DNA of 64,000 nt. Source: an uncultured Alistipes sp. (GTDB taxonomy: Bacteria; Bacteroidota; Bacteroidia; Bacteroidales; Rikenellaceae). This document shows positions 1 to 10,200 of this stretch, in pieces; position 1 is the first letter of the stretch; each line of letters begins with the position of its first letter. A model generated the notes under the pieces. It saw only the letters and a list, made by a program, of their open reading frames with translations. It did no database searches and was not told the DNA's origin. The translations under genes and the position numbers were made by a program. The stretch lies in the NCBI RefSeq assembly GCF_963931675.1, contig NZ_OZ007039.1, forward strand, positions 1,335,657-1,399,656, written 5' to 3'.

Positions 1-527
1 GCGAGTGGTGCATAGGCGTCGTTCTTGATACACCGCCACGAAGAATCGGTATCGACAATCCGTTCGCGCTCCGTCGCACCCTGCATCAGAAACCCCGTTT
101 CGCCCAGCGTTATTTGTGCCGCAGGTTTCAAGTCGGCATAGTTCCATACTACGGCGGTCACCGCATTCCGCCCGGCATGCAGCCACGGCGCCAGATCCAC
201 CGTCTCGTAGTTCCAATGCGCCCCGTCGCATCGCGAGGGCCCCTGCGCCGCGAGCACGCCGTTTACATAAAGTTTATAGCGGTTGTCTGCCGAAACATGC
301 ACCGCAAAGTGCCGTGGACATTTTGCCAACTCGAATACCTTGCGAAAATGGTAGACGCCATAGGCATCCGGGGACGCACCGGGCACCGAGATCCACCGTG
401 CGGACCATGGAGCCGCCATCAACTCCGGTGCGACCGACGACTGCCGATAGCCCGGCAGCACCGGTTGTCCGATCGTAATTTGCACGGCAAATACGAGTGC
501 CATCTCCAGCAATAGAAAACGTTTCAT
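1..527 (-). CDS. GH78-like alpha-L-rhamnosidase, N-terminal part (cut by window edge)
   Basis: The frame is open from the ATG at 527 to the window edge (about 175 codons), so only the N-terminus is seen. It starts with a signal peptide (MKRFLLLEMALVFAVQITIG) and continues into a beta-sandwich typical of the N-terminal rhamnosidase domain: WSARWISVPG near residue 40, then FRKVFEL, Y-KLYVNGV, GRNAVTAVVWN. These segments recur in GH78 family enzymes, which cleave terminal alpha-L-rhamnose in the periplasm. The catalytic (alpha/alpha)6 domain lies outside the window, so activity cannot be judged. The start lies 13 bp after the GH97 stop, making it the fourth gene of the leftward operon. A different sugar-binding-domain hydrolase is possible. 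Confidence 0.65.
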   Translation of the reverse strand, partial: MKRFLLLEMALVFAVQITIGQPVLPGYRQSSVAPELMAAPWSARWISVPGASPDAYGVYHFRKVFELAKCPRHFAVHVSADNRYKLYVNGVLAAQGPSRCDGAHWNYETVDLAPWLHAGRNAVTAVVWNYADLKPAAQITLGETGFLMQGATERERIVDTDSSWRCIKNDAYAPL

Positions 528-540
528 CGGCTATTTGCTG

Positions 541-2547
541 TCAGCGTTTTTTCATTCCTCCTGTTTTCTCAGGCTTGAGTTTCATCGCGAACCCGCCTCC
601 GGGCGCAAGATGCACCGTCAGGGATTTGGATGTGTCGATGCGAAACGTTTCGCGCTTGTAATCCGAGGCTTTGCGGTCGGCGTTCACACCGTCGCGAAAC
701 AGCATTGCCTCGCAGTCGCCCAGAAACGAAAGATCGACATCCACTTCACGTGCCGTCCAATCCGTAATACCACCGACGTACCATATATCTCCGCTGCGGC
801 GCGCCGTGACGATGTATTCGCCCATCCGTCCGCCGAGGATGAGTGTTTCGTCCCATACGGTCGGGATCGAGGCGATGAAATCCGTACATTCCGGTTCGCG
901 CATGTAATTCGTCGGCGAGTCGCACAGCATGTTCAGCGGCGAGTCAAGCACGACATAGAGCGCCAGCTGGCGGCAACGCGTACCCTGACTCATCGGCTCT
1001 GAATTGCATGGATAATAATTTTGCTTCGAAGCGTTGCGCATCGCGCCCTGCGTGTAGTCCATCGGCCCGGCAACCTGACGGATGAAAGGGATTTGCACAT
1101 CGTATTTTACCTGATCGACAGTCGCAGGGCTCCACTTCATCTGCTCAAGTCCATGCACGCCCTCGAAATTCAATACATTGGGCCACGTACGGTTCAGCCC
1201 CGCGGGTTTGTGCGTGCCGTGCAGGTCGAGAATCAGCTTGTATTTGGCCGCCATCTCCGCCGCACGGTAGTTAAAGTCGGTCATCTGCTGGTCGTCGCGA
1301 TCCATGAAATCGACTTTGAACCCTTTGACACCCATCTCCGAATAATGCTTGCAGACGGTTTCCATATCACGGGCGAAGGCCCAGTAGCCCGCCCAGAGGA
1401 TAATCCCCACGCCTTTTGCTTTACCGTAGTCGACGATCTGCGGCAAATCGATCTCCGGTATCACCTGCATCAGATCAGCTTGGAGATTTACGGCCCACCC
1501 TTCGTCAAGAATCACATATTCGATTCCTTTCGATGCCGCGAAGTCGATATAGTATTTATAAGTTTCGGTATTGATTCCCGTACGGAAGTCCACACCCGAG
1601 ATGTTCCACGCATTCCACCAGTCCCAAGCGACCTTGCCGGGTTTGATCCACGACGTGTCGGCGAGCTTCGAGGGGGCGGCCAACAAGAAACTCAGGTCGC
1701 TGGCGGCGATCTGGGTGTCCGTGCCGACGATCGCCACGCGCCATGGGAATGAACGGGCTTTATCGATTCGGGCAATGAATGGTTCGCGTTCTTCGACGAT
1801 CATCTGCAGATTGTTGTAACCGCCCTGTTCCATGCGCTTGGGATAAGGCGCGAAGCGTGCAGTCAGATGCTGCCCGCCGTCGCCGTTCCAGAGATACATC
1901 CCCGGATAGTCGTTCAGATCGGTTTCCGTAAAACAGATGTTTACTCCGTCGGCTACATGCACGATTGCCGGAAGGAAAATCAGACGTCCGGCATCCAGCC
2001 TCGAGAGTGTCGTTTCTGTATAGGTATTTTCGAAGGAGTTGCGCCATTGCAGGTCGATGTTGCCGGCATGGTCGCGCACGTAGGGAACCGTCACGGCACA
2101 GTCGGCGGGGAAACGGTATTCCGCCTGTTCGTTCATAATCTCAAAAGGTTCTTTCGATGTCGTGGCGAAACGGTAGGCCACACCGTCGTCATAGACCCGA
2201 AACTCCACGGACCAACCACCTCTCATGCGTAGCGTCAGAGCGTTGTAACGGTCGCGGATCTTGCTCGCCCGGTAAAACGGTGCAGAAACAGTTTCATCGA
2301 CAGTCGCACGCAGTGCCTTCTGGATGTGTGCCGCAGGCCCCCACTTACGGCCATCGGAGAGAATCAGCGAAATCGGCGAGGGCATCATCAATGTCTTCCC
2401 GTCACGAACGATATCGTAAGTCAGTGTTTCTCCTGCGGTGATGACTGTTGCCAAATGTCCGTTCGGTGAAGTCAGCGTATAGCTCTTCTGTGCCTGTACT
2501 GCAAAGGTACAGGCAAAAAGGAAGGGTAGAATCAGTAGTTTTTTCAT
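541..2547 (-). CDS. GH97 alpha-glycosidase, retaining (alpha-galactosidase-like) type
   Basis: A 668-residue exported enzyme with signal peptide MKKLLILPFLFACTFAVQAQ. The start was set at 2547 because that ATG overlaps the TGA of the upstream GH2 gene (ATGA); an in-frame start 27 bp upstream would add nine residues lacking signal character. The order is that of GH97: N-terminal beta-super-sandwich (SPNGHLATVI...), catalytic barrel from about residue 290 (WDWWNAWN, GIEYVILDEGW), and a C-terminal beta domain. The motif GFKVDFMDRDDQ places Asp413 where the retaining GH97 enzymes have their nucleophile (Asp415 in the B. thetaiotaomicron enzyme), whereas SusB-type inverting enzymes lack it. An alpha-galactosidase or related retaining activity in the periplasm is therefore the best guess; the substrate is not proven. 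Confidence 0.85.
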   Translation of the reverse strand: MKKLLILPFLFACTFAVQAQKSYTLTSPNGHLATVITAGETLTYDIVRDGKTLMMPSPISLILSDGRKWGPAAHIQKALRATVDETVSAPFYRASKIRDRYNALTLRMRGGWSVEFRVYDDGVAYRFATTSKEPFEIMNEQAEYRFPADCAVTVPYVRDHAGNIDLQWRNSFENTYTETTLSRLDAGRLIFLPAIVHVADGVNICFTETDLNDYPGMYLWNGDGGQHLTARFAPYPKRMEQGGYNNLQMIVEEREPFIARIDKARSFPWRVAIVGTDTQIAASDLSFLLAAPSKLADTSWIKPGKVAWDWWNAWNISGVDFRTGINTETYKYYIDFAASKGIEYVILDEGWAVNLQADLMQVIPEIDLPQIVDYGKAKGVGIILWAGYWAFARDMETVCKHYSEMGVKGFKVDFMDRDDQQMTDFNYRAAEMAAKYKLILDLHGTHKPAGLNRTWPNVLNFEGVHGLEQMKWSPATVDQVKYDVQIPFIRQVAGPMDYTQGAMRNASKQNYYPCNSEPMSQGTRCRQLALYVVLDSPLNMLCDSPTNYMREPECTDFIASIPTVWDETLILGGRMGEYIVTARRSGDIWYVGGITDWTAREVDVDLSFLGDCEAMLFRDGVNADRKASDYKRETFRIDTSKSLTVHLAPGGGFAMKLKPEKTGGMKKR

Positions 2548-4367
2548 CGTTTCTCTTCGTTCAGTGAGTTGCATATTTTTTCGTTGATCTTCCGGATACG
2601 CGCTTCGTCCACCTTCACCGCTTTACGGTCGTAGGTCATCAGGCCGTTGACCTCGATCTCCACGTCCGTGGTCTGCGTATAGACTGCTGCCGAGAAGCCC
2701 CTTCTGATCAGTTCGCCGAGTTTCGCGGCGTACTTCTCGTATTCGTCGGTCACCTCCTCCGGAGAGTTGAAGCTTACATAGCCCCAGTTGCGGTCGGGCT
2801 CCCAGAGGTGCTCCTTCATCACGAGGCCGATACCGCCGAACTCACCCAGCACCGTGGCGCGGTTCGCGTCGTAAAGATACAACGAAGGTTCGGGATAATT
2901 GTGCAGATCCAAAATGTCTCCCGTCAAATAATGATTGCCGCCGCTGGCCGGATTCACCAACCGCGTAGGATCGTAAGCCTTCGTCCACTCGGCGATCTCC
3001 ACGGTCTTGAACTGTCCCCACGCCTCGTTGAACGGCACCCACACGCCGATCGAGGCGAACCCCCGCAGCGCGTCGATGATCTCGCGCCACTCCTTGCGGT
3101 AGCACGCCTCCGACGTGGCCGAGCGCTGTTTCTCCTCGCCCGTGAAGTAGGTCTTGTTCTGCCATTGGGGATTGAAACCCGCCTGATCGCCGATCGGCAT
3201 GTCCTGCCAAACGATCATTCCCAGACGATCGCAGTGCCAGTACCAGCGCGCCGGTTCGACCTTGATATGCTTGCGGATCATGTTGAATCCCCACTCCTTC
3301 GTCTTCTCGATGTCGTAGGCCAGCGCCTCGTCCGTCGGAGCCGTATAGAGTCCATCGGGCCACCACCCCTGGTCCAGCGGACCGAACTGGAACAGCGGTT
3401 CGTCGTTCAGGCAGAGCCGCACGATGCCCTTCCCGTCCTTCGCCGTCGAGAATTTACGCATCGCCGCATAGCTCGTCACCCGATCGACGACCTTTCCGTC
3501 GCGTACGAGCCTAATATCCAGATCGTAGAGATGCGGCGACGAGGGACTCCACAACTTCGGCGAAGCCACGTACAGCTCCGCGTCGGCTCCGCACAGGGCC
3601 GTCGCCTCGGCGACTTTCCCCCCGTCGTCGAGCAACGTCACCTCCACCCGGTCCCCGGGCTGCGTCCCGCACGTAGCAGTCGCGATGCGGAACGTGCGGC
3701 GGTCCAGATCGGGAGTCGCAACGACGTTGCGGATGTATTGCTGCGGAACGGCTTCGAGCCACACCGTCTGCCAGATACCCGTCACGGGCGTATACCAGAC
3801 CACCTCAGGACGCTTCACCTGCTTCCCACGCGGTTGGTAACCGTCGTCCGTCGGGTCCCAGACCCGCACGCGGAGCGTGTTGACGCCTTTTTGCAAAACA
3901 GATGTGATATCGAACTCAAAAGGCGTATAGCCGCCCTCGTGCCGGCCCAGATTCACGCCGTTCACCCACACGTCGGCACGCCAGTCTACGGCTCCGAAGT
4001 GCAGCAGTACCCGGTGCCCGCTCCATTTCGCAGGAACCGTGAACGTCCGTTCATACCACAGCTCCTGCTCCGCACCCACGCGGCGCCCTACGCCCGAGAG
4101 CGATGATTCGGCGGCGAACGGCACGAGGATTTCACCGTCCCACGTCCCCGGCAACTCCCCGGCAGGGCGTATGGCATAGTTCCACAGTCCGTTCAGATTC
4201 TGCCACTCCGCGCGGACCATCTGAGGCCGTGGGTATTCTGCAAGGACATTTTTGGTGTCGAGCGTTTCGCCCCAGGAGGTTTTGATTCGGTTTCCGGCAG
4301 GACGCCATTGGGCCGTGCACGGAAGAGTCAGCGCAAATGCTGCAAATAAGGTCAGTAGTCGTTGCAT
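2544..4367 (-). CDS. GH2 family beta-glycosidase, short form
   Basis: A 607-residue exported protein (signal peptide MQRLLTLFAAFALTLPCTAQ). It has the GH2 order: sugar-binding jelly roll (residues about 35-200, with WYERTF and DWRADVWVNG), immunoglobulin-like domain (about 205-310) and TIM barrel (about 315-600). Glu448 in WVPFNEAWG fits the acid/base and Glu509 in LGEFGG the nucleophile. It lacks the C-terminal domains of LacZ-type enzymes, so it is a short GH2 such as those acting on beta-galactosides, beta-glucuronides or beta-mannosides; the sequence alone does not decide which. It lies 7 bp after the GH3 stop and overlaps GH97 by 4 bp, so the three genes are translationally coupled. Periplasmic location is inferred from the SpI signal. 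Confidence 0.85.
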   Translation of the reverse strand: MQRLLTLFAAFALTLPCTAQWRPAGNRIKTSWGETLDTKNVLAEYPRPQMVRAEWQNLNGLWNYAIRPAGELPGTWDGEILVPFAAESSLSGVGRRVGAEQELWYERTFTVPAKWSGHRVLLHFGAVDWRADVWVNGVNLGRHEGGYTPFEFDITSVLQKGVNTLRVRVWDPTDDGYQPRGKQVKRPEVVWYTPVTGIWQTVWLEAVPQQYIRNVVATPDLDRRTFRIATATCGTQPGDRVEVTLLDDGGKVAEATALCGADAELYVASPKLWSPSSPHLYDLDIRLVRDGKVVDRVTSYAAMRKFSTAKDGKGIVRLCLNDEPLFQFGPLDQGWWPDGLYTAPTDEALAYDIEKTKEWGFNMIRKHIKVEPARWYWHCDRLGMIVWQDMPIGDQAGFNPQWQNKTYFTGEEKQRSATSEACYRKEWREIIDALRGFASIGVWVPFNEAWGQFKTVEIAEWTKAYDPTRLVNPASGGNHYLTGDILDLHNYPEPSLYLYDANRATVLGEFGGIGLVMKEHLWEPDRNWGYVSFNSPEEVTDEYEKYAAKLGELIRRGFSAAVYTQTTDVEIEVNGLMTYDRKAVKVDEARIRKINEKICNSLNEEKR

Positions 4368-4374
4368 TTCCTAT

Positions 4375-6837
4375 TCAGTGTTTGATGTATATCGTATCTT
4401 TCAATCGGATATCACGCGACGACGCGCCCACCGAAATCGTAAATTCACCCGGTTCGATGCGAAACTCGTGACGGTTTATATCGTAATAGGCGAAGGCATT
4501 GCCGTCAAGCGCAATCTCCACACGTTTGCATTCTCCCGGAGCCAAAGCAATGCGCTCATAGCCTTTCAACTCCTTCTCAGGACGCGGCACGCTCGCCGTG
4601 CAGTCGCCGACATAAACCTGCGGCGTTTCCGTACCGGCACGTTTTCCCGTATTCTTTACGGTAAAAGAGACTTTCCAGCCGTCGCCCGCAGGCGTCAATT
4701 CGAGATTGCCGTATTCGAACGTCGTATAGCTCAGTCCGTAACCGAAAGGGTACATCGGTTCAGTACCGTTGCGGTCATGGCCGCGGTAGCCTGTGAAAAC
4801 GCCCTCGTCGTAGCTGATACGCCGAAGCGGACTGTTCTGAAACAGGAAAACATTCGGATAGTAGCTTCCGAAAGTCGGGTTCTCCTCCGCACGCCGCTCT
4901 ATACTGATGGGCAGACGACCGCTCGGGTTCGTGCGGCCCGTGAGGATGTCGGCGACAGCCGTACCTCCCTCCTGCCCCGGATACCATGCCAACAGTACGG
5001 CACGCGCCTTGTCGGCAACGGGCGCATAGTCTATGCCTCCGCCGGCGTTGACGACCACGACGAGATTGGGATTCAGAGCCGCAGCCGCAGCAATCTCGTT
5101 CAGTTGACTTTCGGGCAGCGAGAACGGACGGTCGAAATTTTCACTTTCGGTCGTTTTGTCGAACCCTGCACAATAGACTACGGCATCCGCTGCCGCAAGC
5201 ATCCGCTTTTGTTCCGTGGGCGAGTAGCCCGCATATTGCAACTTTATTTCCGCCGTGCGCACATTGTCATAGAATTCGAGCCGGAGGTTATAGGTGCGGC
5301 CTGCCTCGACATCCATTTCCGCCGACAGGGTCGAAACCCCGTGGTCGGACCAGTGCCCCAACACCTCCTCATCGTCGACAAAGAGACGGTAGCCGTCGTC
5401 GCCGCTGACCGTAAAGACAGCACGTTCCGACTTCGAAGGACGGAACACGCCCGTCCAGCGGGCCGAAAAATGGTCTTCGGGAAGCCCCTCGGCAGGAGCC
5501 CCCGCCCAAAAGAAATCCACGCCCGAATCGGCCGTCGTAACAACGGCAGGCCCCTGCAAATCCCTGTTGGCGTAAAACTCGCCGCGCAGCCCCGGCTTCC
5601 CGTCCGGTGTGAAGAACAGGCCCGATGATGCCAGTTCGGATGTCGCCGCAGGGATAAGGCAGGTTGTCCTGAAACCCTTCTCTGCCTGCAGCCCCTGCGC
5701 AATCGTAACAAACTCGAAGGGAGAACCCTCACCCGAACCGCCGCCCATCGGGAGTTTTGCGGCGTTCGGCCCCAGGACGATCACTTTGCGTATCCTGCGC
5801 CCGAACGGGAGCAATCCGTCGTTTTTCAGCAATACCATCGAATTGCGGGCCACCTCCAACGCCGTAGCATCCGACTCCGGATCACGCTCCGGAATCGACG
5901 GGTCCTTCTGCTCCCGGTCCAGAAAGCCGAAAGCTATGAGCGTCTGCAAAATATGCCGGCATTTCCCGTCGATCGTCTCCTCGGTGACGACACCCGTTGC
6001 AAGGAGTTTTTCCAGATTCTCCGGATTCATATACCGTGCGCCCGGCATTTCGAGGTCCAGCCCGTTGTTCGCCGGACCGGCGACCGAATAGGTCGCATCC
6101 CAGTCCGACATGAAGATGCCTTCGAAGCCCCACCGTTCGCGCAGAACGCCGACGACAAGGTCGCGGTTCTCGGTCATGTGCTGTCCGTTCACGAGGTTGT
6201 AACTCGACATCACGGCGCCGACCCCGGCCTCTTCGACCGCCTTGCGGAACGTCGGAAGATAGATTTCATGCAGCGTCCGCTCGTCGATGTCCGACGATAC
6301 GTGGTGGCGGTCGTATTCCTGGTTGTTGCCGCAAAAATGCTTGACCGTAGCCATAACGCCCTCGCCCTGCACTCCTTTTATATATTCGGCAGCCGTTTCC
6401 GATGCCAGATACGGATCTTCGCCGTAATACTCGAAATTGCGGCCGCACAGCGGCGAGCGGTAGATGTTTACGCCCGGCCCCAATAGGATATGGACACCGC
6501 GGGCCCGGCAGTCACGCCCCAACGAGCGGCCGTAGGCACGCGCAAGGTCCCGGTCCCACGTAGAAGCCAGGGCGACACCGCACGGATAGAGCGTGCTGCG
6601 CGTATCGTTGCGCACGCACTGCGGGCCGTCGGCCATCCGGATCGCGGGAATGCCCAGACGCGGGACCGGACGAATATAGAAGCCGTCGCAACCCCCGATA
6701 TAGGCGAGTTTTTCCTCCAAAGTCATGCGGGAAACCAACTCCGCGGCTCGTGCCTTGGCTTCCGGAGTGATTGCCTGTCCGAAAAGAGCGGAAGAGATCC
6801 CGAAAATAAAGATTGAGAGCAAACAAAGATATTTCAT
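4375..6837 (-). CDS. GH3 beta-glucosidase/xylosidase with inserted PA14 domain
   Basis: An 820-residue exported enzyme (signal MKYLCLLSIFIFGISSALFG), first gene of the leftward operon. The GH3 N-terminal barrel carries KHFCGNNQE and the nucleophile motif GIFMSDWDA with Asp245. The alpha/beta sandwich is interrupted at about residues 410-545 by a PA14 carbohydrate-binding insert (LRGEFYANRDLQG, FSARWTGVFRP, DDGYRLFVDDEEV). A fibronectin III-like domain closes the protein. PA14-containing GH3 enzymes usually remove terminal beta-linked glucose or xylose from oligosaccharides in the periplasm. The promoter at 6861-6927 carries the same tandem operator as the divergent susC operon, so both sides of the locus should be induced together. 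Confidence 0.9.
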   Translation of the reverse strand: MKYLCLLSIFIFGISSALFGQAITPEAKARAAELVSRMTLEEKLAYIGGCDGFYIRPVPRLGIPAIRMADGPQCVRNDTRSTLYPCGVALASTWDRDLARAYGRSLGRDCRARGVHILLGPGVNIYRSPLCGRNFEYYGEDPYLASETAAEYIKGVQGEGVMATVKHFCGNNQEYDRHHVSSDIDERTLHEIYLPTFRKAVEEAGVGAVMSSYNLVNGQHMTENRDLVVGVLRERWGFEGIFMSDWDATYSVAGPANNGLDLEMPGARYMNPENLEKLLATGVVTEETIDGKCRHILQTLIAFGFLDREQKDPSIPERDPESDATALEVARNSMVLLKNDGLLPFGRRIRKVIVLGPNAAKLPMGGGSGEGSPFEFVTIAQGLQAEKGFRTTCLIPAATSELASSGLFFTPDGKPGLRGEFYANRDLQGPAVVTTADSGVDFFWAGAPAEGLPEDHFSARWTGVFRPSKSERAVFTVSGDDGYRLFVDDEEVLGHWSDHGVSTLSAEMDVEAGRTYNLRLEFYDNVRTAEIKLQYAGYSPTEQKRMLAAADAVVYCAGFDKTTESENFDRPFSLPESQLNEIAAAAALNPNLVVVVNAGGGIDYAPVADKARAVLLAWYPGQEGGTAVADILTGRTNPSGRLPISIERRAEENPTFGSYYPNVFLFQNSPLRRISYDEGVFTGYRGHDRNGTEPMYPFGYGLSYTTFEYGNLELTPAGDGWKVSFTVKNTGKRAGTETPQVYVGDCTASVPRPEKELKGYERIALAPGECKRVEIALDGNAFAYYDINRHEFRIEPGEFTISVGASSRDIRLKDTIYIKH

Positions 6838-6860
6838 GCGGACAATTATTTTACTGGAAA

Positions 6861-6927
6861 CAAAAATACAGGTAATATTCGCTCCTCACTTTAAGAAATA
6901 ATGCAAAACCATTAAGAAATCTTGCAA
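6861..6927 (-). promoter_or_regulatory. HTCS-type tandem operator and promoter of the leftward GH operon
   Basis: Read on the minus strand, half-sites TTGCAAGATTTCTTAA (first base 6927) and TTGCATTATTTCTTAA (first base 6906) are 21 bp apart. The -7 box TATTTTTG occupies 6868-6861 and starts 38 bp after the second half-site. No clear -33 element is needed if the regulator sits there. The same spacing occurs at three other promoters of the locus. Confidence 0.75.
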
Positions 6928-7052
6928 AAATCGCTTGCCGCATGGTCGAAAAATGGATGGCCGCGGAGATGAAACAGGCGGGCAGGCCATTCAAAAAAAA
7001 GTCCAAAGGCGGGATTGGCTATTCCTTTACAGCCCGCAATCCATCCGTAATT

Positions 7053-7119
7053 TTGCAAGATTTCTTTATCATCTTGCAAGATTTCTTTAAGTAGGCTACA
7101 GCACAAAATCCTAATTTTG
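7053..7119 (+). promoter_or_regulatory. HTCS-type tandem operator and promoter of the susC operon
   Basis: Two near-identical half-sites TTGCAAGATTTCTTT begin at 7053 and 7074 (21 bp apart). The -7 box TAATTTTG is at 7112-7119, 38 bp after the second half-site. About 105 bp of leader follows before the susC ATG at 7227. The stretch 6928-7052 between the two divergent operators shows no other feature I can support. Confidence 0.8.
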
Positions 7120-7226
7120 TATCATCAAAATTGTAAAGACCCAAAAACGATTTTATGCCTATGATGAACCCAAGAAAATGAATCACCGGAAAATTCTTTA
7201 TCGACAATCAACTCAAACTTTTTTCT

Positions 7227-10200
7227 ATGAATCTTAAACATCTACTATTTGCCGGTCTGATATGCGCTTTGAGCGGCATGCTCACGACCGCATCTGCCAA
7301 TTCTGTGAGGGGGGGGGTACAAAATGACGCCCAGCAGTCGGAGAAACGCACTGTAACGGGAACCGTCGTCGATGCGACCACCGGCGAACCGATCATCGGA
7401 GCCACGATCATTGAAAAAGGCTCGACAACCAATGGTACGACATCGGATTATACGGGTGCATTCAGCATAAAACTGCCCCGGGGTGCGCAACTCGACGTTT
7501 CCTATGTAGGTTATAAAACCCGCACGGTCGATGTAGGGGCCCTGGGTGTCGTCGATGTGGAACTCGATCCCGACGATGCGCTCGAAGCCGTTGTCGTAGT
7601 CGGTGCCGGCACCCAGAAAAAAATCTCCGTGACAGGTTCCGTGGCTGCGATCGCCGGAGATGATCTGCGCTTTCCGTCCTCATCGCTCACGTCGGGACTG
7701 GCGGGCAAACTGGCCGGCGTGATTTCGATGGCCAAGTCAGGTGCTCCGGGCGAAACCACGGATTTCTACATCCGCGGCGTCGGGACTTTCGGAGGCCGCG
7801 CCACGCCGCTTATCCTTTTGGACGACATCGAAATATCGGCTTCCGATCTGAACAAGATTCCTGCTGAAACGATCGAAAACTTCACGATTCTCAAGGATGC
7901 ATCCGCAACGGCCATTTACGGCGTACGCGGTGCCAACGGCGTGATGATCGTCACGACGAAGAAAGGCCAGGAGAACACCCGGGCCAAGATCGGTGTGACC
8001 ATCGAGAACTCATTCGTCCAGCCCACCCACATGATCGAATATGCCGACGGAGCTACCTGGATGGATGTCTATAACAAAGCCTATATGGCCCGCGGCGGCA
8101 CAACGCCGATCTATTCTGCGGAGGTTATCGAATATACGCGCAGCGGCAAATATCCCTACGCCTATCCCGACGTCGACTGGCAGGACCTGCTGTTCAAGAA
8201 TTTCAACATGAACCAGCGCGCCAACGTCAACATCCAGGGCGGCGGCAACCGGGCGACGTATTACATGAGCCTGAACGTCAGCCACGATTCAGGAATTATC
8301 GATGCGCCGAAAGACTACATCTTCAACAACAACCTGAATCGCTTCGACTACAATTTCCAGAACAACATCTCCTACAAACTTTCAAAGTCGACAACGCTCG
8401 ATCTGCGTCTGAACGCCCAGATTAACGAAATCTCGGGTGTAGGTGAAAATGTCAACGACCTTTTCTCGTATGCAATTCAGGCCAATCCCGTTACTTACCC
8501 GGCATTTTACCCTTCGCAGGAGGGAGATGACCATATCCGTTTCGGTAACGCGATCAAAACGGGAAAGACCATGTATGTGAATCCCTATGCCGCAATGCTT
8601 GACGACCACAGCATCGTCAAGGAGAACAAGCTCAACGTTTCGCTGAATCTGGACCAGCAACTCGACTTCATCACCAAAGGCCTGTCGGTCAAGGGACTTG
8701 TAAACTGGAGCACCTACTCATGGACGAAATTCTCCCAGTCCATGACTCCCTATTATTATACGCTGGACAAACAGTCGTACGACACGGCCTATCCGGATTT
8801 CTACAATCTGCAGCAATTGCAGACCGGGGATGAATACATTCAGGAAAGCTACTCAGAGCCATGGACCGAACAGACTTTCTATTTCGATGCACGCCTTATG
8901 TACAATCGCCGTTTCGGACGTCATACCGTAAGCGGTCTCTTGATGTACATGATGCGCGACTATCGCCCTCAAAAGTCGCTTTCGCAGCGTAATCAGGGAC
9001 TTTCGGGCCGTGTGACCTACGACTTCGACCAGCGTTATTTCGCTGAATTCAACTTCGGCTACAACGGAACGGAGCGTCTGGCCGCCAAAGACCGTTTCGA
9101 GTTCTTCCCCGCCATGTCGCTGGGCTGGGCAGTCAGCAGCGAAAAATTCTGGGAGCCGGTCCGCAAATATGTCGACTTCTTCAAAATCCGCGGTTCCTAC
9201 GGTCTTGTCGGCAGCGATGGATTCAACGACGATGAAGGACGCCGGCACTTCCTCTATCTGAATTCCATCAACCTGTATGACGGTGATGCCCAATCTTCAT
9301 TCGGGCAATCTACCAAGCAAGGCTATGATTATTACGGACCTACCATCACTGTTTATGCGACACCCGACGCATCATGGGAACGAGTGAAAAAGCTCGATAT
9401 CGGTGTCGACATTTCACTTTTCCGCCAGCTGAATATTACCTTCGACTATTTCTGTGACAAGCGCGACAGAATCTTCATGGCCCGGGGTTCATGGCCCGAT
9501 ATTATGGGTTACCAAAACGTAGCGCCGTGGGGGCAGGTCGGACGTGCCGAGAATGAAGGTTACGAGTTGAGTGTCAACTGGAACAAACAGATAGGAAAGG
9601 ATTGGGCCGTAGACTTGCGTTTCAATTTCTCCTACAACCGGAACAAATACACCAACTACGACGACCCCGACTATGCCTATACGTGGCAGAGCCATGTCGG
9701 TCGTCCGCTGGACGGCTACTGCTGGTATGGCTACGTCGCCGATGGACTCTTCTCGTCGCAGGAGGAGATCGACAACCATGCCACGCAGCTCGTGGGCGGA
9801 ACCCCTATGGTCGGCGATATCAAATATCGGGATCTTAACGGCGATGGGGTCATCAACAGCGATGACCAGTGCGTTATCTCGGACTATGGTACGACACCCC
9901 GTATTCAATACGGTATCGGACTGAACCTGCGCTGGCGCAAATGGGATCTTGGTCTCTTCTTTAATGGTTCGGGCATGCGCACGCAGATGCTCAATCGTTA
10001 CTCTGCAATGGATCCCTTCGGCGCCGATCTGCACAACCTCACGCAGTTCGTGGCCGACAACTACTGGTCGGAGGAAAATCCGAATCCCCATGCGAAATAT
10101 CCGCGTTTGGGCACCAACGAGAACGACATCTCGAATAATACGGGAGTCTGGAGCACTTATTGGATGCGCAATGCTCGATTCTTACGCTTCAAAACCCTGG

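Noticed and set aside
6942..7094. 50-codon frame between the divergent operators
   Set aside because: Its C-terminus (LQDFF repeated) is only a translation of the operator repeats, and it has no RBS or homology signal.
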